The notes: a model not told the origin generated them from the sequence alone. DNA of 64,000 nt from an uncultured Collinsella sp. (GCA_958421275.1 CATZLI010000008.1:1-64000), one strand, 5' to 3'; numbered from the stretch's first letter, positions 18,236 through 26,755 are shown. Numbers and translations: made by a program.

Positions 18236-19708
18236 ATGAAGATCGTAGGCGTTGCCGCCTGTACTGTGGGTATCGCCCACACGTATATGGCCCAGAAGGC
18301 GATTCAGGATGAATGCGCCGCCCGTGGCATCGAGTGCAAGGTCGAGGCTCAGGGTGGCCTGGGTATCGAGAATGAGCTCACGCAGGAAGACGTGGACTCC
18401 GCCGACCTGGTCCTGGAGTCCGTCGACGTGGGTGTCGAGAACGAGGACCGTTTTGAGCAGAAGATGGCCGAGGGCAAGTTCCTGAAGGTCGGCACCTCGG
18501 ATGTAATCGCCGATCCGGTAAAGATCATCGACCAGGCCATTGAGATCATCAAGGCGACGGGTGGCGCCGTTGACGCGCCCAAGGCCGAGGCCAAGGCAGA
18601 GAAGAAGGCCGTCTCCGCTGCCCCGCAGGCCCCGACACCGGCGTCCAAGCAGTCTATCTTTGCCGATCCTGGCAAGACGCTGCTCAATGCATTCAATACC
18701 GGCGTTTCCTATTTTATCCCCATCGTCGTTATCGGCGGCGTGTTTCTTGCCTTCTCGCTGGCATCCGGTACCGCCGGCGCCAACGGCATGGAGGTTACGA
18801 ACCCGCTGATGGTGAGCCTTAACACCATCGGCATGGCCGGCATCTCCATGATGATCCCGGTGCTTGCGGCATACATCTCCTACTCGATGGCCGGCAAGCC
18901 CGCGCTCGCCCCCGGTTTTGTCCTGGGCTACCTGGTCAATAACGCAGTCGTTACCCCTAACGGCAACAGCGTTTCGACCGGCTTCTTGGGCGCCATGATC
19001 ATGGCGGTCATCTGCGGCTACTTTGTCCGCTGGATGAAGACCTGGAAGGTCAACAACACCATCCAGACCATCATGCCCATCCTGATCATCCCGATTCTGA
19101 CCTCGCTTGTCCTGGGCATGGCCTATATCTACATCCTGGCCACGCCGCTTGGCTTTGTGATGGACTGGCTCACCGGCGTGCTCGGCAGCCTGCAGGGCGG
19201 TTCCGCAGTTGTCCTGGGTCTGGTCATTGGCGTTATGACCGCCTTCGATATGGGTGGCCCCATCAACAAGACCGCCTCGACCTTCACCATGGCCATCATG
19301 GCCTCCGGTATCTACGGTCCTAACGGTATGTTCCGCGTCGCCGTCGCCGTTCCCCCGATCGCCTGTGGCCTCGCTGCGCTCATCGCCAAGAACAAGTTCG
19401 ATGACGCTGACCGCCAGATGGGCATCTCCGCGCTGTTCATGGGCTGCATCGGTATTACCGAGGGCGCTATCCCCTTCGCGGTCAAGGACCTCGGTCACAC
19501 CCTGCCCGGCATTTGCATCGGCTCTGCCGTGGGTGCGGCACTTGCCGCCTTCCAGGGCATCGACTGCTACGTCCCGCACGGTGGCTTTATCGTCGCCCTT
19601 GCCACCAACAACGTCGCGCTGTTCTGCCTGGACATCGTGATTGGCGCCGTGGTCGCCGCTGCAATCCTGATTGCCATGAAGCCCACGCTCGATAAGCAGG
19701 CCAAGTAA
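18236..19708 (+). CDS. PTS fructose-family transporter, EIIBC component
   Basis: 490 residues from ATG 18236 (AGAGGGAAG upstream). The EIIB domain (1-100) has the phospho-acceptor Cys9 in VAACTVGIAHTYMA. A short Ala/Lys/Pro linker leads to the EIIC membrane domain (about 145-490), with GITEGAIPFA, the conserved motif of the fructose-group EIIC. Fructose-group permeases also move mannose, tagatose, or sugar alcohols, so the substrate is open. It is the first gene of an operon that also encodes its EIIA (23780). HPr and EI must be supplied from elsewhere. Confidence 0.92.
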   Translation: MKIVGVAACTVGIAHTYMAQKAIQDECAARGIECKVEAQGGLGIENELTQEDVDSADLVLESVDVGVENEDRFEQKMAEGKFLKVGTSDVIADPVKIIDQAIEIIKATGGAVDAPKAEAKAEKKAVSAAPQAPTPASKQSIFADPGKTLLNAFNTGVSYFIPIVVIGGVFLAFSLASGTAGANGMEVTNPLMVSLNTIGMAGISMMIPVLAAYISYSMAGKPALAPGFVLGYLVNNAVVTPNGNSVSTGFLGAMIMAVICGYFVRWMKTWKVNNTIQTIMPILIIPILTSLVLGMAYIYILATPLGFVMDWLTGVLGSLQGGSAVVLGLVIGVMTAFDMGGPINKTASTFTMAIMASGIYGPNGMFRVAVAVPPIACGLAALIAKNKFDDADRQMGISALFMGCIGITEGAIPFAVKDLGHTLPGICIGSAVGAALAAFQGIDCYVPHGGFIVALATNNVALFCLDIVIGAVVAAAILIAMKPTLDKQAK

Positions 19709-19722
19709 ACCTTTAAGGACTC

Positions 19723-19783
19723 CGGTTGTGCGGAGGGATGGATTTGACTCCGCACAACCGCCCCTACACAACAAAATCCATCC
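19723..19783 (+). promoter_or_regulatory. Interlocking hairpin / pseudoknot in the EIIBC-gatZ gap
   Basis: CGGTTGTGCGGAG (19723-19735) pairs perfectly with CTCCGCACAACCG (19748-19760). Ten of its 12 loop bases, GGATGGATTT (19736-19745), are perfectly complementary to AAATCCATCC (19774-19783) downstream. The two helices interlock as an H-type pseudoknot, or could alternate. It lies in the 144-nt gap before the gatZ-like gene. Confidence 0.7.
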
Positions 19784-19852
19784 GTACTGATAGGGCCCAC
19801 ATCTGGGTCCCAGGGAACTTTTGTCAAAAATCCTCTGGAGAAGGAGAACAAA

Positions 19853-21127
19853 ATGTCCAACCTCACCATCCGTCAGGCCGTTCAGGGCATGCTCAAGCTG
19901 CAGGATAGCGGCGATCACGCAACCATGGTCGGCATTGGCCCCATGAGCCCCAACCTGATTCAGGCCGTGTTCGAGCTTGCCAAGGACGAGGATTTCCCGC
20001 CCATGTTTATCGCCAGCCGCAACCAGGTCGATATGGACGAGATGGGCGCCGGCTACGTCAACGGTTGGGACCAGACGCGCTTTGCCGCCGACATCAAGAA
20101 GGTTGCCGACGAGGTGGGTTACACCGGTCCGTACTACCTGTGCCGCGATCACGGCGGTCCGTGGCAGCGCGACGAGGAGCGTAACGCCCACCTGCCCGAG
20201 GACGAGGCCATGGAGCTCGCCCGCAAGTCCTTCGTCGCCGACATGGAGGCGGGCTTTGACCTGCTGATGGTCGACCCCACCAAGGACCCCTATCAGATCG
20301 GCAAGGTTATTCCGCTCGACGTGGTGCTTCGCCGCACGATCGATCTTATCGACTACCTTGAGCAGTACCGTCGCGAGCATAACCTGCCCGAGGTCGCCTA
20401 TGAGGTCGGTACCGAGGAGACCAATGGCGGCTTGACCTCTACCGATAAGTACGAGGAGTTCATTTCTCAGCTGCAGCCCGAGCTCGAGAAGCGCGGCTGC
20501 CCCATGCCCACCTTTATCGTCGGCCAGACCGGCACCCTTACCCGCTGGACGGAGCAGGTCGGTCACTACAACTTCAAGAACGCCCGCGAGCTTGCCGATA
20601 TGGCCAAGCGCTATGGCGTGGGCCTGAAGGAGCACAACGCCGACTATCTGGACGACGCGACGCTGCTCGAGCACATCCCGGCACACGTGACCGCCTCCAA
20701 CGTCGCTCCGCAGTATGGCACCGAGGAGACCCGCGCCTACCTCAAGCTCTGCGCCACCGAGCAGATCCTGGTCGACAACGGTCTGTGCGATGACCCCTCC
20801 GACCTGTATCACACGCTGCTGGTCAAGGCTATCAAGACCGAGCGCTGGCGCAAGTGGATGACTGGCGACGACGTCAACCTGCAGGTCGATGACATCCTTG
20901 CCGACGATGAGCTCAGCCTGAAGATCCTGGATGTCTCCGGCCACTATGCGTTCAACGATCCCGAGGTCAAGGAGCAGGTCGAGAAGCTCTATCGCAACCT
21001 CGCTGCCCAGGACATCGACGGCAAGCGCTTTGTGATCGAGCACATCAAGCGCCCGATCAAGCAGTACGTCGTCGGTCTTAACCTCAAGGGCGTCACGAGC
21101 CGCATCGAGAAGGCTCTCGAGGACTAA
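19853..21127 (+). CDS. GatZ/KbaZ-family protein (tagatose-bisphosphate aldolase non-catalytic subunit family)
   Basis: 424 residues, TIM-barrel GatZ/KbaZ family. GAAGGAG precedes the ATG. Named members are partners of the GatY/KbaY class II aldolase, but no GatY-like gene is present in this operon. Some GatZ-family proteins have been reported to act alone as hexulose-6-phosphate 4-epimerases, which would convert tagatose-6-phosphate to fructose-6-phosphate. Conserved polar blocks such as LCRDHGGPWQRDE, YEVGTEETNGG and FIVGQTGTLT are intact, which suits an active enzyme. Function is inferred from family and context, not proven. Confidence 0.8.
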   Translation: MSNLTIRQAVQGMLKLQDSGDHATMVGIGPMSPNLIQAVFELAKDEDFPPMFIASRNQVDMDEMGAGYVNGWDQTRFAADIKKVADEVGYTGPYYLCRDHGGPWQRDEERNAHLPEDEAMELARKSFVADMEAGFDLLMVDPTKDPYQIGKVIPLDVVLRRTIDLIDYLEQYRREHNLPEVAYEVGTEETNGGLTSTDKYEEFISQLQPELEKRGCPMPTFIVGQTGTLTRWTEQVGHYNFKNARELADMAKRYGVGLKEHNADYLDDATLLEHIPAHVTASNVAPQYGTEETRAYLKLCATEQILVDNGLCDDPSDLYHTLLVKAIKTERWRKWMTGDDVNLQVDDILADDELSLKILDVSGHYAFNDPEVKEQVEKLYRNLAAQDIDGKRFVIEHIKRPIKQYVVGLNLKGVTSRIEKALED

Positions 21128-21146
21128 GTAGCTTTTCCTACACGAC

Positions 21147-21220
21147 GCCGGGCCTGGGGCATGTCCCAGCCGCAGGCCCGGCACATAGGACAAAGGGACA
21201 TCCCCTTTGTCCTATTTTTT
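21147..21220 (+). terminator. Two tandem hairpins between gatZ-like and transaldolase genes
   Basis: GCCGGGCCTG (21147-21156) pairs with CAGGCCCGGC (21173-21182). A second stem 21185-21214, with GGGACA at its tip, is followed by TTTTTT, so it looks like a true terminator. The operon may therefore be attenuated here. Confidence 0.65.
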
Positions 21221-21252
21221 GAGTTTTGGATTCCTTCGAAGGAGTTTGCACC

Positions 21253-21936
21253 ATGAAGTTCTTTATCGATACTGCCAATCTGGACGAGATCGCCGAGGCC
21301 AAGAGCTGGGGCTGCCTGGCCGGTGTTACCACCAACCCGTCCCTGTACGCCAAGACCGGCGGCAAGCTTGCCGACTTTGAGCCGCATATGCTCAAGATTG
21401 CCGAGCTCTGCGAGGGCCTGCCCGTTTCCGCCGAGTCTACCGCTACCACTGCCGAGGGTATGATCGAGGAGGGCAAGCGCCTTGCCGCCCTCGCCCCCAA
21501 CATCGTGGTCAAGCTTCCCGTGTGCGAGGCCGGCCTTGCCGCCTGCCGTGCACTGGCCGATGCTGGCGTGCGCGTCAACATGACGCTCGTCTTCTCGCCG
21601 ACGCAGGCCCTTATGGCCGCCAATGCCGGCGCTCGCTACATCAGCCCGTTTGTCGGTCGTTTCGATGACATCGCCGAGGACGGTATCTCGCAGCTCGACA
21701 ACGTCGTGACCTGCATTAAGAACTACGACTGGACGGGCAAGAACGTCGACGACACCGTCGAGATCATCACCGCCTCGGTTCGTACGCCCAACCACGTGAC
21801 CCAGGCCGCGCTACTCGGTGCCGATATTGCGACCGTGCCCATGGCCGCTCTCAAGAAGTGCCTGCATCATCCGCTGACCGACCAGGGCCTCGCCTCTTTT
21901 GAGGCTGACTGGCAGAAGGTCGTCGCTCAGGCTTAA
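21253..21936 (+). CDS. FSA-type transaldolase / fructose-6-phosphate aldolase
   Basis: 227 residues starting at 21253 with GAAGGAG upstream. Short transaldolase of the TalC/FSA family, which forms a Schiff base with a lysine; here Lys87 in NIVVKLPVC matches Lys85 of E. coli FsaA. MKFFIDTANLDEI and GVTTNPSL are the family signatures. It can either transfer dihydroxyacetone groups (transaldolase) or cleave fructose-6-phosphate to dihydroxyacetone and glyceraldehyde-3-phosphate; sequence alone does not decide. Its neighbours (split transketolase) favour transaldolase. Confidence 0.9.
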   Translation: MKFFIDTANLDEIAEAKSWGCLAGVTTNPSLYAKTGGKLADFEPHMLKIAELCEGLPVSAESTATTAEGMIEEGKRLAALAPNIVVKLPVCEAGLAACRALADAGVRVNMTLVFSPTQALMAANAGARYISPFVGRFDDIAEDGISQLDNVVTCIKNYDWTGKNVDDTVEIITASVRTPNHVTQAALLGADIATVPMAALKKCLHHPLTDQGLASFEADWQKVVAQA

Positions 21937-21947
21937 CGAGTGGATTG

Positions 21948-21976
21948 CCCCGGCATCGCGTCATCCGGTGCCGGGG
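21948..21976 (+). other. Hairpin between transaldolase and transketolase genes
   Basis: CCCCGGCA and TGCCGGGG form a stem between the genes without a T-run; more likely a processing or stability element than a terminator. Confidence 0.45.
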
Positions 21977-21999
21977 TTGTTCTCAAGAGAGGAATTCGT

Positions 22000-22830
22000 A
22001 TGACCAACCAGGAGCTGGCGAAGGTCGCCAATGAGGTCAGGAAGGGTGTCGTGACTGCGGTTCACGCGGCCAAGTCGGGACACCCGGGTGGATCGCTCGG
22101 TGCTGCCGACATCATGACGTATCTGTACTTTGAGGAAATGAATATCGATCCTGCCGACCCTCACAAGGCCGATCGCGATCGCTTTGTGCTCTCCAAGGGT
22201 CACGCGGCGCCGGGCCTGTATTCGGTGTTGGCAAATCGCGGCTATTTTCCCGTCGAAGAGCTCGAGACGCTCCGTCATATTGGCAGCCGACTGCAGGGCC
22301 ATCCCAACATGAACGACGCCCCTGGCATCGATATGTCCACCGGATCGCTCGGTCAGGGCATCTCTGCTGCAGTTGGAATGGCGCTTGCCGCTAAGCACTG
22401 GGGCGACGGCTACCGTGTCTACACGTTGCTGGGCGACGGTGAGTGCGAGGAAGGCCAGGTGTGGGAGGCGGCCATGTTCGCCGGCAACCATGCGCTCGAC
22501 AATCTTGTTGCCGTCGTCGACCACAACGGCTTGCAGATTGACGGCACGATCGATGAAGTCAACTCGGCCATGCCGCTCGCTGACAAGTTCCGTGCCTTTA
22601 AGTGGCATGTGATCGAGCTCGCCGACGGTAACGACATGGCGCAGATTGCCGCCGCCTTTGCCGAGGCCCGCAAAGTGAGCGACTCGCCCGTGGCCATTAT
22701 CGCCGAGACGGTGAAGGGCAAGGGCGTCTCCTTTATGGAAAACCAGGTGGGCTGGCACGGCAAGGCACCCAACGATGAACAGTTTGAGCAGGCCATGGCC
22801 GAGCTCGCAGCAGCAGGGGAGGAGCTCTAA
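22000..22830 (+). CDS. Transketolase, N-terminal (TPP-binding) subunit
   Basis: 276 residues from ATG 22000, with AGAGAGGA upstream. This is the pyrophosphate-binding half of transketolase: GHPGGSLGAADI, HAAPGLYSVL and the TPP motif GDGECEEGQVWEA are present. The other half is a separate gene overlapping by the stop codon. The split form is common in gut Firmicutes and Actinobacteria and often sits in sugar operons. Together they move two-carbon units between sugar phosphates. Confidence 0.93.
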   Translation: MTNQELAKVANEVRKGVVTAVHAAKSGHPGGSLGAADIMTYLYFEEMNIDPADPHKADRDRFVLSKGHAAPGLYSVLANRGYFPVEELETLRHIGSRLQGHPNMNDAPGIDMSTGSLGQGISAAVGMALAAKHWGDGYRVYTLLGDGECEEGQVWEAAMFAGNHALDNLVAVVDHNGLQIDGTIDEVNSAMPLADKFRAFKWHVIELADGNDMAQIAAAFAEARKVSDSPVAIIAETVKGKGVSFMENQVGWHGKAPNDEQFEQAMAELAAAGEEL

Positions 22831-23768
22831 TGGCAGACGTCAAGAAAGTCGCCACGCGCGTTAGCTATGGCGAGGCACTTGTCGAGCTGGGCAATGAGCG
22901 CGATGACTTTGTGGTTCTCGATGCCGACCTGGCCGCCGCCACGCAGACCGGTAAGTTTAAGGCTGCGCACCCTGAGCGCTTCTACGACGCCGGCATTGCC
23001 GAGAGCAACCTGATGGGTCTTGCCGCCGGCATCGCGACCACGGGCCGCGTTGCTTTTGCGAGCACCTTTGCGATGTTTGCCGCCGGTCGCGCCTACGAGC
23101 AGGTCCGCAATTCCATCGGCTACCCGCACCTCAACGTCAAGATTGGCGCTACTCATGCCGGCATTTCGGTGGGCGAGGACGGCGCCACGCACCAGTGCTG
23201 CGAGGATATCGCACTCATGCGCACGATTCCGGGTATGACGGTGGTCGTTCCCGCCGACGACGTCGAGGCTCGTGCCTGTGTGCGCGCCGCCTATGAGTTT
23301 GAGGGCCCGGTTTACATGCGCTTCGGCCGCCTGGCAACACCGGTCATCAACGACTGCGAGGACTATGAGTTCAAGATTGGTCGCGGCGTGGTCGTGCGCG
23401 AGGGGTCCGATGTGACCATCATCGCTTGTGGCCTTATGGTCGCCGAGGCGCTTGAGGCTGCCGAGGCGCTCGCTGCCGATGGCATCGATGCCGAGGTCAT
23501 CAACATGCATACGATCAAGCCGCTCGACGAACGCCTGGTTGTAGCCAGCGCCAAGAAGACCGGTCGCGTGGTCACTGCCGAGGAGCATTCGATTATCGGC
23601 GGTCTTGGCGAGGCCGTTGCCTCGGTGCTAGCGGAGCAGTATCCGGTGCCGATGCGTCGCGTCGGCGTGCGCGATGTGTATGGCGAGTCCGGCCCTGCGG
23701 TCGATTTGCTGCACAAGTACGGTTTGGACGCCGACGGCATCGAAGCTGCGGTCAGGTCTGTGTTGTAA
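22830..23768 (+). CDS. Transketolase, C-terminal subunit
   Basis: 312 residues; its ATG overlaps the stop of the N-terminal subunit (TAATG), so translation is coupled. Contains the pyrimidine-binding and C-terminal domains of transketolase: DLAAATQTGKF, the conserved GIAESNLMGLAAG with its catalytic Glu, and TFAMFAAGRAYEQVR. The final 110 residues (EEHSIIGGLGEAVASVL) are the transketolase C-domain. Confidence 0.93.
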   Translation: MADVKKVATRVSYGEALVELGNERDDFVVLDADLAAATQTGKFKAAHPERFYDAGIAESNLMGLAAGIATTGRVAFASTFAMFAAGRAYEQVRNSIGYPHLNVKIGATHAGISVGEDGATHQCCEDIALMRTIPGMTVVVPADDVEARACVRAAYEFEGPVYMRFGRLATPVINDCEDYEFKIGRGVVVREGSDVTIIACGLMVAEALEAAEALAADGIDAEVINMHTIKPLDERLVVASAKKTGRVVTAEEHSIIGGLGEAVASVLAEQYPVPMRRVGVRDVYGESGPAVDLLHKYGLDADGIEAAVRSVL

Positions 23769-23779
23769 GGAAGGTTTCC

Positions 23780-24232
23780 ATGGGATTTGTATCTGCCAAC
23801 CAAGTGACGATAGGGTATACCGCCGCCTCGCGCGAGGATGCCCTGCATTATTTGTCCGATCAGGCCGTCGAGCTCGGCTTTGCTGACGACGCATCTGCCG
23901 TAGAGACTGCCTTCATGGCTCGCGAGAACGAGGCCGAGACTGGCCTTGTCGCCGGTTTTGCCGTTCCACATGCCAAAAGCGATGCTATCCACACGCCGGG
24001 CGTTGCCGTGCTTAAGCTGGTCGAGCCCGTTGAATGGCCGAGCTTCGATGGTGTGCCCGTCGATGTTGCGCTCGCGCTGTACGTGCCTGCCGGCGAGGCA
24101 GGAACCACGCACCTGCGCTTGCTCTCCAAGGCTGCCGTGATGCTGATGGACGCCGGCTTCCGTGACAAGGTGCGCGCGAGCACCGATCCCGTTGAGATTG
24201 CGGAGCTCATCAATAGCGGACTCGAAGACTAG
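23780..24232 (+). CDS. PTS fructose/mannitol-family EIIA component
   Basis: 150 residues. EIIA domain of the fructose-mannitol family with phospho-acceptor His64 in GFAVPHAKS. It accepts phosphate from HPr and passes it to the EIIB domain encoded at 18236. It is 11 bp from the transketolase gene and last in the operon; putting EIIA far from EIIBC supports one long co-transcribed unit of six genes. Confidence 0.92.
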   Translation: MGFVSANQVTIGYTAASREDALHYLSDQAVELGFADDASAVETAFMARENEAETGLVAGFAVPHAKSDAIHTPGVAVLKLVEPVEWPSFDGVPVDVALALYVPAGEAGTTHLRLLSKAAVMLMDAGFRDKVRASTDPVEIAELINSGLED

Positions 24233-24274
24233 AACGGTCATCCCGTTCAATCAATTGATCCTTCTCCAAGGAAA

Positions 24275-24317
24275 AGGGCCGCGACGCCGTATGGGTGTCA
24301 CGGCCCTATTTGCGTTT
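24275..24317 (+). terminator. Terminator of the PTS-transketolase operon
   Basis: AGGGCCG pairs with CGGCCCT (24275-24307, imperfect inner stem) and is followed by ATTTGCGTTT. Confidence 0.7.
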
Positions 24318-24364
24318 CCCCAGATAAAACCTGCCAAAATAAACCTGTCCCTTTTTGGCAGGTT
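24318..24364 (+). repeat. Dispersed GGCAGGTT hairpin repeat, copy 1
   Basis: CCCCAGATAAAACCTGCC begins a 47-bp unit whose AACCTGCCAAAA and TTTTTGGCAGGTT ends pair around AACCTGTCCC. Further copies are at 24793, 27990 (reverse) and 30169. Confidence 0.85.
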
Positions 24365-24429
24365 AATCGGGGACTATTTCACCGCAACTTAGGGCACGGT
24401 TAGGAAGTGTGCACCTTAAAGAGTGGAGC

Positions 24430-24606
24430 CCATGATTAGAGAGGTCGCGCTCATCTCGCTAAATGTCTCTCTAAAGAGAAGGTTGGTTAGAGAGATAGCA
24501 TTAGGCAATCTAGCAGCGAATTCGATACATCTCTCTTAATGTCTCTCTAAAACAAGGCGCTCATCTCTCTAAAGTTAGAGAGATGAGCGCCTTGTTTTAG
24601 AGAGAC
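24430..24606. repeat. TTAGAGAGA motif field ending in a perfect 32-bp palindrome
   Basis: A perfect inverted repeat (24541-24572 with 24575-24606) has a 2-nt loop. The word TTAGAGAG or its complement CTCTCTAA recurs at least six times in 24430-24606, and CGCTCATCTC occurs at two sites (24447 and 24558). No frame supports a gene. This lies in the 782-bp gene-free stretch 24233-25014, together with two GGCAGGTT repeats and a hairpin at 24911. Confidence 0.85.
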
Positions 24607-24792
24607 GGAATGCCAAAATTCGTCCGTCAGCTACCATCTGCCAAAAATGACGGATAAAGGGCTCATCGAAGTAATGGGTTCATCGACGAGCCGCAACCGC
24701 CGCTATCGGAAGAAGTAGATGCAGCCGAATTGCCCCTCTATCGTCTCTCGAAGTTTGATGGGTGCTAGGGGAGCGACTGCCTCGCGATATTT

Positions 24793-24838
24793 CCCCAGAT
24801 AAAACTTGCCAAAATAAACCTGTTCCTTTTTGGCAGGT
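24793..24838 (+). repeat. Dispersed GGCAGGTT hairpin repeat, copy 2
   Basis: Same unit as at 24318 with a few substitutions (CTTGCC for CCTGCC, TTCC for TCCC). Confidence 0.8.
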
Positions 24839-24910
24839 CAGTTAACGCAGTGCAGGTTGAGCATATGCGAGCGAGCGGGCTCCGGGTGCGGTAAGGTGAC
24901 GTGAAACAAG

Positions 24911-24937
24911 CGGGCGCTGACCTTTTGGTCGCGCCCG
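24911..24937 (-). terminator. Hairpin downstream of larE
   Basis: CGGGCGC and GCGCCCG, with an inner GACC/GGTC extension, enclose TTTT. Read on the minus strand the tail is CTTGTTT. A second stem at 24986-25011 (GTTACGCCGTTT with AAACGGCGTAAC) is closer to larE. Confidence 0.5.
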
Positions 24938-25014
24938 TGAAGTTGAGCGTCAGATTGCCGTGCCCGGGGCCTGCGCAGCGCCGAGCGGTTACGCCGTTTG
25001 TAAAACGGCGTAAC

Positions 25015-25893
25015 TTAAAGATTCATGTTGCCGTGAATGTAGGGGGTGACCTCGGGGGAGATATGGTCGCAGCCCAGTTCGCGCAGCGCGGACTTGATAA
25101 CGGCGGGCAGCGGGGTCTTGCCCTTGTCGTCGACGGCGGCACCGCCGAGGGTGGCAATCTTGGCGACATCTGCGGGTGCGGCCTCGATATGCATGCAGCC
25201 GCCGACCAGGCGCGCGCGTACCTGTGCCAGATCAAGATCGTGCAGGTAATCCTCGCAGGCGCGAATCAGGGAGACCTTCTCGCGCGTAAGCTCCTCGCCC
25301 GTGGGGACGCGCGTGGCAAGACATGCTCCCGCCGGCAGGTTCCAAACGGGATAACCCCATGCGCGCAGCAGCTCGCGCTCTTCGTCCTTGGTAAAGCCGA
25401 CCTCCATAAGGGGTGAGCGTACGCCGAGCTCTTCTGCCGCACGCATGCCGGGGCGGTAGTCACCGCGATCGCTTGCATTGCTGCCATCGATGACGGTGGG
25501 AAAGCCGAGCGACTTGGCGTGGTTGACGATGGCGGTAAAGCCAGCGTGCTTGCAGTGGTAGCAGCGATTGGCATCGTTGCAGGCTACTTGGGGGAGCTGC
25601 AACTGATCGACCGAAAGATTGAGCACGGGGAGCTTAAAATGCGCCCCTTCATTGGCTTGTCCATCAACGGACTGCTCAAACGAAGCCTGCTCGGGCGTGC
25701 CGATGAGCGGCGTGGTGAGATGGACGAGGAGGGTATTGGTAGGCATGATGCGGGCGCATACGGCGGCCAAAAAGCTGCTGTCAACGCCGCCGGAAAACCC
25801 GATAGCCACGCGCCCGTATGCCAAAAGCAGCTGTTCGAGCGCCGATAGCTTGTCTTGAAGCTCCTCTGCGGGTGCCGTGGTGTCTAAAATCAT
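25015..25893 (-). CDS. larE: ATP-dependent sacrificial sulfur transferase LarE
   Basis: 292 residues. PP-loop ATPase with SGGVDSS near residue 35 and RCYHCK; PAGACLATR carries the cysteine position that donates sulfur in lactobacillar LarE. In the known pathway LarE thiolates the nicotinate-derived precursor made by LarB, and LarC inserts nickel, giving the NPN cofactor of lactate racemase LarA. None of larA, larB or larC is adjacent here, so the gene is either an orphan of a dispersed pathway or a LarE-like thiolase with another substrate. It is divergent from a HAD gene. Confidence 0.85.
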   Translation of the reverse strand: MILDTTAPAEELQDKLSALEQLLLAYGRVAIGFSGGVDSSFLAAVCARIMPTNTLLVHLTTPLIGTPEQASFEQSVDGQANEGAHFKLPVLNLSVDQLQLPQVACNDANRCYHCKHAGFTAIVNHAKSLGFPTVIDGSNASDRGDYRPGMRAAEELGVRSPLMEVGFTKDEERELLRAWGYPVWNLPAGACLATRVPTGEELTREKVSLIRACEDYLHDLDLAQVRARLVGGCMHIEAAPADVAKIATLGGAAVDDKGKTPLPAVIKSALRELGCDHISPEVTPYIHGNMNL

Positions 25894-25989
25894 GAAACGT
25901 TCCTTATCGTTGAGTACTCGATCGAAAACTATAATCCTAATGCGTTACTTGCCATAAGACTTCTATCTGTGTAACGAAAGTGCAATATG

Positions 25990-26006
25990 GTATATACGTT
26001 ATATAC
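25990..26006. promoter_or_regulatory. 17-bp palindrome between larE and the HAD gene
   Basis: GTATATA-CGT-TATATAC is a perfect dyad in the 173-bp divergent gap, 61 bp before the HAD start. It could be an operator or a pair of opposed -10 elements; no regulator is adjacent. Confidence 0.4.
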
Positions 26007-26066
26007 AAGTTGCCAAATGCGGTAGAGTTGCAGCAACGCGACAGCGAGAGTCGATGGGGGACCGAT

Positions 26067-26717
26067 ATGATCAAGGCTGTTATTTTTGACATGGATGGAA
26101 CGCTGGTCGATACCGAGCGTTTGGGGATTAAGGCCTGGAAGGCAGGCGCCGCTGAGCTGGGGCTCGCGATTGATGAAGCGCTGATCCATCAGTTTATCGG
26201 CCGCACGCTGCCCGATGTCATGGACATCCTTGATGAGCATTACGGCAGCCACGAAACCACCGAGGCGGTCTATGTCCGCCACAAGGAGATTCGCGACGAG
26301 ATGGTCAAGACCGAACTGGAACTTAAGGCCGGCGCCGCCGAGTGCCTAGACGAGCTGCTGGCTGCGGGCTATCACGTTGGTCTAGCGACGTCGTCGCGCC
26401 TCGTTACGGCCGAGCGCAACCTTAAGATGGTTGGCCTCTTTGACAAGTTTGAAACGGTAACGTGTGGCGAGGACGTCGTGCACGGCAAGCCCGACCCCGA
26501 GATGTATCTGCTCGCCTGCGAGCGCGCGGGCTTTGCTCCCGAGGAATGTGCCGTGGTCGAGGATTCGCGCAACGGCTGCGTCTCGGGCATTACGGCCGGC
26601 TGCCATGTCTTTGCCGTCCCCGATATCGTGCCGCTGCCGCAGGACGTGGTGGATGGCTGCGAGGCCGTGCTCGATACGCTGTTCGATCTGGCGGCGGCGG
26701 TCAAGGCCGTGCGCTAG
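26067..26717 (+). CDS. HAD-superfamily phosphatase (beta-phosphoglucomutase-like)
   Basis: 216 residues from ATG 26067; the frame is open to 25980 but lacks a ribosome-binding site. Motif I is FDMDGTLVDTE, motif II TSSR, motif III is the lysine in HGKPDPE, motif IV VEDSRNG. The helical cap between motifs I and II is of C1 type, as in beta-phosphoglucomutases and small sugar-phosphate phosphatases. Substrate is not determined. Monocistronic, closed by a bidirectional terminator. Confidence 0.88.
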   Translation: MIKAVIFDMDGTLVDTERLGIKAWKAGAAELGLAIDEALIHQFIGRTLPDVMDILDEHYGSHETTEAVYVRHKEIRDEMVKTELELKAGAAECLDELLAAGYHVGLATSSRLVTAERNLKMVGLFDKFETVTCGEDVVHGKPDPEMYLLACERAGFAPEECAVVEDSRNGCVSGITAGCHVFAVPDIVPLPQDVVDGCEAVLDTLFDLAAAVKAVR

Positions 26718-26755
26718 ACAATTGCGGCGTTGAAACGAGCAATTGCTTACGTTTG

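Noticed and set aside
18059..21193. 1,044-codon open frame on the minus strand opposite the EIIBC and gatZ-like genes
   Set aside because: The plus-strand genes have clear domains and ribosome-binding sites; the minus frame spans two genes and their gap and looks like codon-bias shadow.
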